Shown here in pieces: positions 26,186 to 36,653 of a stretch of 64,000 nucleotides of DNA. The stretch lies in the NCBI RefSeq assembly GCF_040712315.1, contig NC_134018.1, positions 48,733,335 to 48,797,334 of the forward strand, written 5' to 3'. This DNA comes from Castanea sativa (Eukaryota > Streptophyta > Magnoliopsida > Fagales > Fagaceae). The position numbers and the translations under genes are program-made. Position 1 is the first letter of the stretch. Every line of letters starts with the position of its first letter. Under the pieces are notes generated by a model. It saw only the letters and a program-made list of their open reading frames with translations. It was not told the origin of the DNA and searched no databases.

Positions 26186-26760
26186 TGGAAACTCATTTTT
26201 GCTGTCACAAGCGTTGTGGGTGCAAGTCGAACAAATATTATGGATTGTCTTATTATTAGGTGACCTAAACCTTGTTCTAGCCAAATCATTCTTTTCATCC
26301 ACTTTTTAAGTTTCAACACTTTTTCTCTTGATCAAATATATAAAAATCTAGGGTCTGACCCAATGCACCAACTCCATCTCATCAACTCCAATTTCAAAGC
26401 TCAAGCTATACACTTCAATCCTTAACCAGAACAAAAATGGTTATGCATACACTTAATAAAAATAAACTGCTATGTCATACTAAAAAAGCCACTAGAAATT
26501 TTCTAATACTAATTGCATTTAACTTGTAAGATAATCAACTTCTCTGTCTTTGAATGAACATTATTCCGGCTTCGGGAATCCTTTTTGAAGTTGCAAGTGC
26601 TGTGTGGGTGCAAGTCAAACAATTATATGCACCTCCTTAGGTACCTAAACCATTGTTCAACCCAAACAATTGGTGTCAAACCAAAAGATTCATCACCAAC
26701 TCCATCTCATCAACTCCAATTTGGAACCTCGAGCTATATATAAGCACACTAGCCTGACTT
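26186..26760 (+). promoter_or_regulatory. Duplicated upstream region of the dirigent gene
   Basis: Two related blocks, about 26186-26420 and 26566-26760, share GTGGGTGCAAGTC, CCTAAACC.TTGTTC and CAACTCCATCTCATCAACTC in the same order. Only the right block has an intact TATA box (26735-26743, TATATATAA) about 93 bp before the start codon; the left block has CTATACAC at the matching place. Spacing between shared words differs (388 versus 328 bp), so indels have followed the duplication. Confidence 0.65.
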
Positions 26761-26835
26761 CCAATCCATCACCACAATTCCAAACACAATCTCCTCAAAA
26801 CTCTCTTATCTTTCATTCCTTATCAAGCACTTCAA

Positions 26836-27699
26836 ATGGAAACCCACAGATCCCTCTCTAGCACAACCAAGGCCATAGCCTACCTTTTGTTCCTCACTCT
26901 CACCATTTTATCTGCTACCTCAGCTCGAAGCCTTGACGAGTTTCCACCAGAATCAACCAATGCAATTGTCCCACCAGTCAGCGATGTATCCCCAGTGACT
27001 ACACCTAATTCAGCTGCAACCACTACCACTGGTGCTAATGCTGATTCCTCCCATACCTTAACATTTTTCTTGCATGACATACTAGGTGGTACAAAGCCCT
27101 CGGCCCAAGCCATGACAGGAATAGTGAACAGCCCGGCTCTCAATGGACAACTCCCATTTGCAAAGCCCAATGGGGCAGTCCTCCCAGTCAGCAATAATGG
27201 ACCTCAAAATAACGATAACAACAACTTTCCATTCCTCACTGGCCTTGGTGGCGCTACATCACCTGTGTTACAAAACAATGGTGCAAACGTTCCAGTAGTT
27301 AATGGGGGTCAACTCCCGTCAGGCTCTGCCATCCAAAAGCTCATGTTTGGCACTATGACAGTGTTTGATGATGAGCTAACTGAGGGGAACGAGCTTGGGT
27401 CAGGATTGGTTGGAAAGGCACAAGGGTTCTATGTGGTGAGCTCAGAGGATGGTACTAGTCAGACCATGGCTTTTACTGCTATGTTTGAGAGTGGGAATTA
27501 TGCTGATAGTCTAAGCTTCTTTGGGGTACATAGAACTGGTGTGTCAGAGTCTCAATTAGCTATCATGGGTGGGACTGGAAAGTACGTTAATGCAAAGGGA
27601 TTTGCCACAGTTAAGACCTTCACGGATCAGGCCAATCAGCAGCATGAGACCGATGGTGTGGAGACGAAGTTGGAGTTCACCGTTTATATTTCTTACTAA
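26836..27699 (+). CDS. Dirigent protein, ESB1-like clade, medium linker
   Basis: Secreted dirigent protein, 287 residues, intronless. Residues 1 to about 30 (ending ..ILSATSA) form a signal peptide. A Ser/Thr/Ala-rich stretch reaches about residue 72, then the first barrel block LTFFLHDILGGTKPSAQA. An Asn-rich insert follows. The core runs from about 160 to the end with MFGTMTVFDDELTEGNELG, GKAQGFYVVSSEDGTSQT, SLSFFGVHRTGVSESQLAI, GGTGKYVNAKGFA and the terminal FTVYISY. Family knowledge: dirigent proteins steer coupling of monolignol radicals, and the ESB1 (DIR10) clade is linked to lignin at the Casparian strip. A TATA box lies about 93 bp upstream. It heads a cluster of three such genes. 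The clade is from motif recognition; the exact member is not assigned. Confidence 0.9.
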   Translation: METHRSLSSTTKAIAYLLFLTLTILSATSARSLDEFPPESTNAIVPPVSDVSPVTTPNSAATTTTGANADSSHTLTFFLHDILGGTKPSAQAMTGIVNSPALNGQLPFAKPNGAVLPVSNNGPQNNDNNNFPFLTGLGGATSPVLQNNGANVPVVNGGQLPSGSAIQKLMFGTMTVFDDELTEGNELGSGLVGKAQGFYVVSSEDGTSQTMAFTAMFESGNYADSLSFFGVHRTGVSESQLAIMGGTGKYVNAKGFATVKTFTDQANQQHETDGVETKLEFTVYISY

Positions 27700-29541
27700 T
27701 GCGTTTGTGTTTGAAATGTCAAAAGTTTGTGGTTTTTTAACTTTGCTGTAATTGTAAGACAGATGCAATCTGGGAATTTAAGCTCCTTAAAGAGCATTGT
27801 GTTTGATTATTTGTGATTCTGGTGAAACCAAATGATTCCAACTTGTTATTTCTTTCCCTACAATGTTTGGAGGGGCTTTTCTCCCTTGGCATGGTGATGG
27901 TATTGTAAAAGCAAGGTGGAAAACTCCCCTCTGATCATCTAAATTCGAGAAGATAGTTCATCTCAAAGATTGCAAAGTATATTCATCTCATGTGATATAG
28001 ACAACTTCCAAACAGAAAGCAGAATAGATATAGCAAAAGGTTTGAAATCCATTTGTTTCAAGTATATCCAATTTATAATAGCAGGGTTATGCAAAATAGA
28101 AATAGAAAAAAAAATAAACAATTACACATAGACAAAGATTTACATTGTTTAGCCTTAGGCCGAAGTCCCCAAGTGGCACCAAGAGAAAGTTTCACTAATT
28201 AAAATAGAAAGATTTCATAGGTGGCACAAAGACACTCACACAAAACTAAAGCTCCAAATACATCCAAATACCTCTCTCTCTCTCTCAAGAATTATTAATT
28301 CTCTAAGCCTTATGTGTATAAGACCAAAGTTGTGAGTGTCGAGACTTGACAGATTTTTTTTTTTTTTAGGAGACTTGAGGGATTGATCTCTCTATAAAGA
28401 AAAGATAATAGAAATGACTAAAAGTGACTTGGTGCATAAGTGTCGTGGACCAATAGTGCACACTCTAAGAATCCAAGTATCACGTACGTGATTAAATTTG
28501 TAATAAGTGTAACATCATTTTTCTTTTTGTTTGGATATTCGTTTCTTCTGCCGAAGAATAAAACCTTGAAATAAGCATTAGTCCAAAATCAAAAATTTTA
28601 TAAGCATGTTATAGGTTCAAATATATCACTCTTGGAGCCGGGGTGCCTAATAGCAGCATCCACTAACATGATCTGCAGAGATTCATAAATTATTAAAGTT
28701 GGAAAGCCTGTCGTATATATACTTGTATAGTCCCACCCTTATGCTTGAATTAACACCTTCAACAACAAATGTCAAATACACGAGGTGTCTTCAAAGTCAT
28801 CAATAACCAATTTTCTTTCTTGTCCCTCGGATTGCATCTCTGGCTTCATCTTCATCTAAAAGTACATGTAATATATTCAACATATCTTGGATTAGATATC
28901 ACATGAATGGCCTCCAAACCTCCCCTTTTTAACATATAATAAAATTTTGGGCTCAAAGATAAACATTTCGTATAATACGGACAAGAAATGAGGTGTGTTG
29001 AGAAAAGAATCATGTCCTTAATTCATCTAAAAGGTGTACAGATGGTAGATCAAAATGATTGAACAGATTCTTTTGTGCTGTTAGCCTGGCTGATGCACTA
29101 GATTAAATTACATAATTGGTCTTTTAGACTCTTTACAACTAATGGTGCCAACAATCTTTTTGTTCAACTAATATCTCTCGATGTTTTTAGTTGAGATATT
29201 CAAGATCAAATCCTCCCTCTCTAACTACTGAATTATCAAACAAAAAAATACAAGAACCTTATAGCTCAACTATTGAATTTTTAGGATTCAAATCCCCCTT
29301 CCTCTAATCATCGAATTATCAAGAAAAAAATTACTAATGAATGATGATAAAGTATCAAGTAATTAAATAAATTCAAAGGGGCTTGAGACTTCTGATTAGA
29401 TCTAGACCCAGATATTTCCCGTTCATTCACTTTGGCATTAGTTGATGAACAAATTAACGGGGAAAAGGGGTCTTATATCCGCTACATAGCATGAGATATA
29501 CACCATCTCATTTTTTTAGATTTCTTGCTTCTCTTTTTTAA
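27700..29541. other. Intergenic, no gene seen
   Basis: Beyond the dirigent 3' flank there is AT-rich DNA with a CT microsatellite near 28272-28286 and SINE-like short phrases (AGCTCAACTATTGAA, AGGATTCAAATCC) near 29259-29300. None supports a gene call. Confidence 0.45.
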
Positions 29542-29941
29542 GGACAAAATTTAGTTACAAAATTAGTTATAACTTAAGGCTACAACCTTACTTAATATAA
29601 TAAACATTATTACATATTTTGAAAATTTAACCGTTGAATTGCATGTTCTTAACGCTCTTAATGCACATATCAAATTTTATGTCAATCGGATATTATTTAT
29701 TATATAATCTGTAAGCTTATATTTTATGTATAATTTTAAACTATAAAAACTTGCAATTTAAACAATTTATTAAATACATATCTATTGATCTTCAAATTTT
29801 TAGAAGTTTTGCAAGTATAGAGTATATAAGAAGAAAGTGTAGTCCAATGGTGCATTTGTCAAAAATCACCTCTAATAAAAAGATATTGAGTAAGGTTGTA
29901 ACTTTATAGACTACAACCAAAATTGTAACTAAATTTTGTCC
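29542..29941. mobile_element. Mutator-like MITE with terminal inverted repeats
   Basis: GGACAAAATTTAGTTACAA at the left is matched by TTGTAACTAAATTTTGTCC at the right, and the inverted pairing extends inward with GGCTACAACCTTACT against AGTAAGGTTGTAACTTT. The flanks CTTTTTTAA and AATTTTTAA could be a diverged 9-bp target duplication. No coding capacity in 400 bp. The Mutator assignment rests on the TSD length and is tentative. Confidence 0.7.
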
Positions 29942-30940
29942 AATTTTTAAATAGGAATATTAAACAATATTTTGGGAGTACAATATTTTCAAAGTATTGT
30001 CTAATTACTTCTTTTATACAAAAGTTGAACCTTACTTTTTATTCCAAAACTAGAAGTAAGATGGTAAAAAATGATGAATTTGATTGCTTGACCAATATTG
30101 GAAAAAACACCCCACTTTATGTACAGGCCCAAACTTGATTTGAATGTATAGAACGAAAAACTGGTTATCTATCTAAGATACTCATAAAGAGTTTATTTTA
30201 TTTTTTTAATTCTTTATTATTAACCTCATAAAGAGTGAATTTTAATTGCTTATGGTGTGTGTTTGGATCATTTTAATACTTTATTTGTCTGAAAAATTAA
30301 AATGTATCTTTAAAAAAAAAAAGTCTTTCAAAAACTATACATAAATCAGTGACAAAAATAAATTGGAATTTCAAGTTAAAACATAAATATCCAATGAAAG
30401 AATTTTGTGGTATATCATGTCTAGTATAATGTGATTTACCTTCAAAATCTTACCTCTCCTATTCTTAATTTAGATTGTGATGCTACTGTAGTATTTCACT
30501 TTGTCCTATAATTTTAAAGTCTTGTTAGCAAGTGTTAAGGTGTATTTGTTTATGGTTGACTTTTGTTTTGTTTTGTTTTTTTTTTTTAATTACAATTGAT
30601 TAGCCGCACAACATCCAGTTAAAAATATGTTGTGGAGGCAGGAATCAACCCGAGGTAGACTACCTTCCTAAGTACATAGTTAATTTAGATTATGGGCTTA
30701 TAACAATTCGCAATGGGAACTTTGAACAAGAATCCCAAATTTAACTTATATTCGTACCAATACTTAAAAAAGCAAAACTCTTATTCATATTATTCCCTTC
30801 AATTACAATATTCACTCCTGATGTTTCACACACACTCTTTGTTTGTCTTCTTTCCTTTTTATACCTTTTTTCCCCTTTTTCCTCATCCTTATTATGTGCA
30901 TGGTTCTTCATATTTTCTTCTCCACCTTGTGCCACAGTAA
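29942..30940. other. Intergenic, no gene seen
   Basis: AT-rich with a poly(T) run near 30577-30588. A 75-codon plus-strand frame at 30713 is Tyr/Phe/Ser-rich with no recognisable domain. Confidence 0.45.
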
Positions 30941-31154
30941 GAGTCCGTTTGGATAGAACTTATTGCTGAAAACTGAAAACTGAAAATACTGTACAAAAAT
31001 AATTTTTTAATGTGTAAAAATTACTGTTCATCCCAAAAAGTACTGTTCATTGGCCTAAAATCACTGTTCATGGCCAATGAACAGTGACATATGCGCGTGG
31101 AAAAAAAAAAAAAAACGTGAACGCAGCTGGAAAACGCTGCATCCAAACGTATTC
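30941..31154. mobile_element. Tourist-like (PIF/Harbinger) MITE, copy 2
   Basis: Begins GAGTCCGTTTGGATAG and ends GCATCCAAACGTATTC, with TAA on both sides (30938-30940, 31155-31157). The interior matches the 16205-16433 copy, including TTGGCCTAAAATCACT.TTCAT and CCAATGAACAGTGAC. This copy keeps better terminal pairing. Confidence 0.8.
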
Positions 31155-31157
31155 TAA

Positions 31158-32590
31158 GTGTTGTCTTGGTATGGTTGGACAGCTTTTCTATCCCATCAGG
31201 CTCTTCTTTTGTTAAGGTTATGATGAATGAAGACTTTTGGAGCTTATTGTTTTATTCTGATAAATTATCTGTTGCATTGAATGTAATTGCATCAGATAGA
31301 TTGCTGTGGATTTAACAGGAAGATTTGGAGGACATATTGCTTGGACATTAGGCGTAACTTGGTGGTACGCCTTAGGCATTTTGGTTATCCTTGAATAGTA
31401 TACGTATCTCGGTGGGATGTCTTAGGCCTTGGGCATCCTCGGATACAGTTCGTAGTTTGGTGAGATGCCCTTATATCTATGAACATTTATCTTGGATTGT
31501 TTAAATGGTCCAGTAATGCTTGGACCGAGGGTGATGAGCCCTAGCTATAAGATTGGTTTCCAGAGTACATGCTTCTATAGCTGAACTCATTTTCTCATAA
31601 AGGTACGTCTTGGGCTTGCCCAAATCCTAGGCTCAGTATTGTCTTTGTCCCTTGAGTATTGGGTGCCACGTCCCAATATGTGTAATCTCAAAAAACAAGA
31701 GAAATACAGTTTTGGAGTTCAAAATCTTAACTTGAAGTAACAGTTGTGGTTATTATTACGAGCGGACACCATAAGTTAAAATTCTCTAAAAAAAAGTCAC
31801 AGTTGTATGTGCGTTAAAGCATTTCCAATAAATGCTCTATGTCTATTTTTTGAGCAAAAATATCACTGTTCACACTTCAACGGATTCTCTATCTCCATTT
31901 TTTAAATTAGAATTGCTCTCGTGCTTTTCTACTAGCAGAGAATATTGCAACTTTTACTATTTATGCTTCAAATGTTTTTTTTTATTATAATAATCAGATA
32001 TTGAATAAAAAATGTTGGAAGATATTTAGTTGTTAAAAATAAAGTAAAGAATAAATGACGAAATAATTTTTAAATGAGATGGAGAAAAAGATAGAAAATC
32101 TATTGAAAAGTGTATTTGAAAATATAAGTAGGTAAAAGTTAAATATCACTGTTCACTGTTCAAACAATACAAAAATTAAATAAATGACTGAAAATGCTGT
32201 TAAGAGATATGCAGTATGCACCAGATATTTTATTTTCTTTTTTATTAGCTTTTCTATTTCCTAATACAGTACTGGATCGGCTTCGAAATCCTGCATTTCT
32301 TCTTAATCGCTGGCTATTTCAAATTTTGATTCCATTGATAAAAACATTTTATGCTGTACACTTGTACTTTATCAAAAAGATTAAGAATTTTCAACGAGTA
32401 CAGCATTAACCTTAAAAAAAAAAAAATGTAAGCAAGCATTACTACATGCTCAGACTCATTCAAATCGATACCCAAAACGATCCAAACTTTCTTTTAATAT
32501 ATAAACAACAACATTCTCATACAAATACAGATACTTGAAATTCAGACACAGACACAGAAACAGTCACACCAATCAACAACAACTACAAAC
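31158..32590. other. Intergenic; possible LTR remnant at 31.3-31.7 kb
   Basis: The 31310-31690 stretch is less AT-rich and repeats the phrase TTGGTGGTACGCC / TCGGTGGGATGTC / TTGGTGAGATGCC at about 55-65 bp spacing. It looks like a retrotransposon LTR or leader, but no ends were found. A 71-codon plus-strand frame at 32194 has hydrophobic stretches and no recognised domain. Confidence 0.35.
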
Positions 32591-32592
32591 TG

Positions 32593-33894
32593 CTAATAAG
32601 AAAGGTAAACACTGAACTGCAAGATGGTATCGACGCCGTCCGTGGTGTGCTGATCCTCCTGATGAAGCGATCCCAACGTGGCGTACCCTTTGGCATTCTC
32701 ATACTTCCCGGTCCCACCAACCACCGCTATCTGAGACTCATGCGACGCCGTACGATGCACCCCAAAGAAACTTATCGTATCCTCCACCACCGTCTGGTCT
32801 TGGTGTTGTTGACCACCACCATGTGAAAGCAACACTGTCACAGCAATGGTCTGACTCGTCCCATCCAACGAGCTCGCCAAGTAAAAGCCTTGAGCTTTAC
32901 CAATCACAGCTGAACCCAGCTCCTGTCCTTCGGTTAACTCGTCGTCGAAAACAGTTAACGATCCAAACATGAGTTTTTGTAGCGAAGCCCCAGATGGCAA
33001 CTGGCCCGCCGTCACAAACGGCTGGCTGTTTCCGCCGTTAGTGACGTCGTTGTTGCCGCTGTTTTGGAAGGTGGTGGAGGATTGGGGTCCAATGCCGTTG
33101 AGACCTGCGAGGAATGGGAGGTTGTTGTTGTTGTTGAGGAGGCCGTTGAGGTTTTGGTTTGTTAGTGGGACCCCTCCGGAGACTGGGAAGATGTTGTCGT
33201 TGGGTTTGGAGAAAGGTAGGCCGTTGATTTGGGTGTTGGCTATGATCCCTGTGACCACTCTGGCTGATGGGTGGGTCCCTCCTAGGACGTCGTGCATGAA
33301 GAAGGTTAGTGGGGGAATTGGTGGGCCAGGTGTTGCTGAGGTGGCGGTGGTAATTGGGGTTGGTCCAGTTGGAGATGTGGTGGTAGGGGTGGGACTAGCT
33401 ACGGGTGCCACGCCAGCAACGGGTGTCGGGATGGTGTTGGGTACTTGAACATTTGGCTGGGCTACTGGATTGATTATAGGTGCTACAGGTGTGGTGTCTA
33501 CGTTAGGAGTTTCAGGTTCAGGCTGTGGTGTGTCAGCAACTGGGTCGACAGTTGGACTAGTTACGGGTGCCACGGGTGTGGTGTTTGCATCAGGAGTTTC
33601 AGTTTCGGGTAGTGGCGAGTCAGTGTCATCGACTATAGTAGTGGGAGTGGTGGTGGTGGTGGCAGGGATTTGGCCACTTGGCAATGTGGTGGTGGGACCC
33701 ACAGTTGGAGTTACATTTGGGTCAGTTGTTGTGGCAGGATTGGATAATTGAGATGGATTAGGGAGGATGGGGGGTTGTGTATCCACGTCATCAAGGATCC
33801 TGGCAGAGTTGGCACACCCTAGGATGATGGCTAGGAACAAGAGGTACATGGTGGCTTTGAGTGTTTTAGTTGTGAGGAGGGAAAGTTTGGCCAT
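32593..33894 (-). CDS. ESB1/DIR10-like dirigent protein with long Thr/Pro linker
   Basis: Secreted dirigent protein of 433 residues, intronless. The signal peptide spans residues 1 to about 31 (..LGCANSA). Residues 40-194 are a Thr/Pro/Val-rich linker with near-repeats of ETP..NTTPVAP, resembling hydroxyproline-rich glycomodules. The barrel starts at LTFFMHDVLGGTHPSARVV (196 on), continues through an Asn-rich insert, then LMFGSLTVFDDELTEGQELG, GKAQGFYLASSLDGTSQTI, ISFFGVHRTASHESQIAV, GGTGKYENAKGYA and FSVYLSY. A long variable N-terminal linker is the mark of ESB1 (DIR10), which is needed for Casparian-strip lignin in Arabidopsis. A TATA box (33963-33972) lies about 70 bp upstream of the ATG. 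Clade is firm; orthology to ESB1 is inferred. Confidence 0.9.
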   Translation of the reverse strand: MAKLSLLTTKTLKATMYLLFLAIILGCANSARILDDVDTQPPILPNPSQLSNPATTTDPNVTPTVGPTTTLPSGQIPATTTTTPTTIVDDTDSPLPETETPDANTTPVAPVTSPTVDPVADTPQPEPETPNVDTTPVAPIINPVAQPNVQVPNTIPTPVAGVAPVASPTPTTTSPTGPTPITTATSATPGPPIPPLTFFMHDVLGGTHPSARVVTGIIANTQINGLPFSKPNDNIFPVSGGVPLTNQNLNGLLNNNNNLPFLAGLNGIGPQSSTTFQNSGNNDVTNGGNSQPFVTAGQLPSGASLQKLMFGSLTVFDDELTEGQELGSAVIGKAQGFYLASSLDGTSQTIAVTVLLSHGGGQQHQDQTVVEDTISFFGVHRTASHESQIAVVGGTGKYENAKGYATLGSLHQEDQHTTDGVDTILQFSVYLSY

Positions 33895-33962
33895 TTTGGG
33901 ATGTGAAGAAGAAGGAGAATGATTGAATGTGCTTTTGTTGCTTAGGGAGAATTCTCTATGGG

Positions 33963-33972
33963 TATATATATA
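33963..33972 (-). promoter_or_regulatory. TATA box of the ESB1-like gene
   Basis: TATATATATA on the minus strand, about 70 bp before the ATG at 33894. Confidence 0.7.
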
Positions 33973-35884
33973 GTCTAAGGAGAGTTTTATGAGGAGAATT
34001 TCTAGAGAGAAGTGGAGCTGATGTTATGGAGTTGTTGCATACCCTTTCCCCTAGCCAGGGTGTGTTTTGGTTGAAACACCTAACTCATTGATGATATATG
34101 AGTACTATAGTAGTATAGTGCTGTTGACTATAAGCTGAACCAAGGGATAACCTTTTTTCTTAGTGGGGACTCTTGTCAGAATATCTTATAATAGAACTTC
34201 AAAAACAGGCAGTGGGACTCTAGTGGAGTAGATCAGTGTTACAAGGCCTCCTCGTAAAAATTGATTGGATCCCTTCCTAACTTACAACATTTAAACATTA
34301 CTTATCCCAACAAACCAAAAACAAACTTCAAGAAGGTAAGAGAAATCATGCACCTAATGATAATGAATTGGTGGGTTCTGTTTGTTTAATAATTGAGCAA
34401 ATCAAGTTCCTTTCCCGACCTATTTTGTTAACATAGGAAATGTATCTGTGCATCCACTAAGTATCTGTAATTGTTGGGAACTCAAGGTTGTTTGAAGCAG
34501 AGGAGTTGCCCAATATCAATGCCATGGTACCTATCAATTTTTGCCAATGGCCAGTATTTTGATACACTCTCGAACTAGGATCAAGTCTCAGAGCCTATTG
34601 GTGCTTGGACTAGAAGGCTAATTCATTATCTTTCAAACAAAATCACTGAATTTAATATGTTAGAAGTTATCATAGATTATACAACCATTATTAAGTTGAA
34701 TGGAACTTGGCATTTCCATCAACCGCACGACCATCTTAGGCATTTTACAACGGGAAATTACGTGCATTGCATTTAGTCCAGTGAGACATTGAAGTGATAG
34801 GATCTGAAAATATAAATTGTGCAGCAGTCTAGTGCATATTTTGGTGTGCACTAACAACTTACATGACCTGCAGAGAATGGAGGTGAATTAATTCATACTC
34901 CTTGCCTGATGTGACTTTTCACATAATTTTAACCTATAAAAAAATCACAATTTTATTAGTATTCGTAGCATATAGTGCCATTAAAAAGATCCATTATCTG
35001 GTTATTCTTCATAAATTTCAATTTACGATATTCCATTCTTTCTGAATCTGAAGAGGCTATTTGGAATTGTGAAACTGATTCAGGCTTTCAGCATAGCAGA
35101 AGCTTGTCTAAAAGAAGCATAAGGCCACTACAAGAAAATTTTCCTAATACAGTCGGTACCTAATACTCTCTCTTTCTTTCTTTCTTTTTTTCCCCATTTT
35201 TCTCTTTTCAGGTGACGATTAGTGAGTTTTGGTACCTGTTACTTTGAATCATGTATTGGAATGTTAAATATAGAAAATTTCATTCAAGCTCTAAGGTAAT
35301 AGAATGGGTTCCTATAAAATAAAAAAAAATAAAAAAAAAAATTGAATGGGGCCATTAAAAATTCAAAGCCGGTTGAAGCCTTCTCTTTTAGGGAAGTTTA
35401 GGCAGCAAGACCAAAGAAAAAAAAAATCCATGAATATGAAATTAATTAAGTAAATTAGTGATATCTGTTAAGCTGAAGCTGCAGCTAACTTTAGTTGTTC
35501 AATGGTAACAAAACCTCTCCATTAATAAAAACCAGCGCATTGATGCTAATCATTAATCAACAATGGTAGTAAAAATTTCTCCATTAGCATTTTCCGCAGA
35601 ACTGTATGCCTTGAAAAATTAACAAAATATTGATGAATTTGCCGTAAACATCTTAAATCTTTCCTGCAATTTGCTAGTTTCAACATTCAAAGAATACATA
35701 GTTGATAGGTTTTCAAGTGCCATGACAAAAATTGGATATATATAAAATTTTACTCAAAACAAAATGATCCAAATAACCCAATTTTCAATTAAAACATTCA
35801 CTATATAGTTAAATGTAAATGTAACAGCTGAAAGCACAAGCTTTAGCTCAAAATCGATATGTCTCTTGGCTACCAAAGGTTCTA
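33973..35884. other. Intergenic between two dirigent genes
   Basis: The right end would include the 3' flank of the gene at 35885. A 62-codon plus-strand frame at 34975 has no recognised domain. A TTTC-rich tract lies near 35170-35190 and poly(A) runs near 35321-35340. Confidence 0.4.
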
Positions 35885-36607
35885 CTAACTTAGATATACA
35901 TTGAACAAAAGGACCTTATTGGTTCCTTTTCCTTCCCCGTCAACATGAGACCTTACATCCACAGCCTTAACTGTTGCATAGCCATTAGCACCCTGATACT
36001 TCCCAGTGCCACCAATAATTGCAATATGAGACTCAGGAACATCAGTTTGGTGCAACCCAAAAAATCTCAACCCATCTTTGAAGTCACTACTAGCAAGATA
36101 TGCTGTCATTGCCATCATGTGGCTACTCCCATCTTCTGAGCTTGCAACATATATCCCTTGTGCTTTTCCAAGTATAGGTGACATGTTACTTGGCCCCTTA
36201 AATATTTCTTCATCTATTGCTTTTACTGTCCCAAACTCCAATTCTTGAAGAGTAGCTCTAGCTGGGAAAGATAGACCAATGCTTGATAAGTCAAGTGTTT
36301 GAGTGGACAATCCTGTGCCTTGAATTGTTGGATTGTCTAAGGGGATTCCTCCAATAGGAGGGAAAAATCCTAGTGGTTTTTGGAAAGGCAGCTGACCAGT
36401 GACTTTAGCAGTTGAGGGTTTTGATAAGGGGTGGTGAGTCACATTGAGCACGTCTCTCATTAGAAAAGTGATTTTGTGATAATGGTTTTGATTGGTTGGG
36501 GTTCGATTGCCAAGAGTTCTAGCAGAAGATGAGTAATTGATTATGGCCATGAATAAAAGTAAGATAAAGGCTATGGTTAGCATGGAGGGAAGCTTGGCCA
36601 TTTTCAT
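35885..36607 (-). CDS. Dirigent protein, ESB1-like clade, short linker
   Basis: Secreted dirigent protein of 240 residues, intronless. The signal peptide spans residues 1 to about 29 (..INYSSSA). There is almost no linker: ITFLMRDVLNVTHHPLSKP begins by residue 46. Core blocks are LQELEFGTVKAIDEEIFKG, GKAQGIYVASSEDGSSHMM, LRFFGLHQTDVPESHIAI, GGTGKYQGANGYA and LLFNVYLS. Compared with its two neighbours it has HHPL where they have HPSA or KPSA, and the DDELTEG block reads DEEIFKG. A second ATG two codons in (MAKLPS) aligns with the start of the neighbour (MAKLSLL). A TATAAAA box lies at 36647-36653. Same clade as its neighbours; possible DIR9/16/18/24-type member, not resolved. Confidence 0.88.
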   Translation of the reverse strand: MKMAKLPSMLTIAFILLLFMAIINYSSSARTLGNRTPTNQNHYHKITFLMRDVLNVTHHPLSKPSTAKVTGQLPFQKPLGFFPPIGGIPLDNPTIQGTGLSTQTLDLSSIGLSFPARATLQELEFGTVKAIDEEIFKGPSNMSPILGKAQGIYVASSEDGSSHMMAMTAYLASSDFKDGLRFFGLHQTDVPESHIAIIGGTGKYQGANGYATVKAVDVRSHVDGEGKGTNKVLLFNVYLS

Positions 36608-36646
36608 GAGGAAATAATGCTTTTGCTTTTGCAGCTAGACAATTCA

Positions 36647-36653
36647 TTTTATA
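36647..36653 (-). promoter_or_regulatory. TATA box of the short dirigent gene
   Basis: TATAAAA on the minus strand, about 40-46 bp upstream of the first ATG. Confidence 0.55.

Noticed and set aside
31310..31690. Full LTR element
   Set aside because: Repeated GGTGRGATGYC phrases suggest retrotransposon origin, but no TG..CA ends or target duplication could be found.
32194..32409. 71-codon plus-strand frame with hydrophobic stretches
   Set aside because: No recognisable family; AT-rich codons make Leu/Phe/Ile frames common here.
32969..33751. Plus-strand open frames of 159 and 93 codons
   Set aside because: They are antisense shadows of the Thr/Pro-rich linker and barrel of the ESB1-like gene.
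34975..35163. 62-codon plus-strand frame (SEEAIWNCETDSGFQHSRSL)
   Set aside because: Composition looks plausible for protein, but I recognise no family and see no supporting exon on either side.
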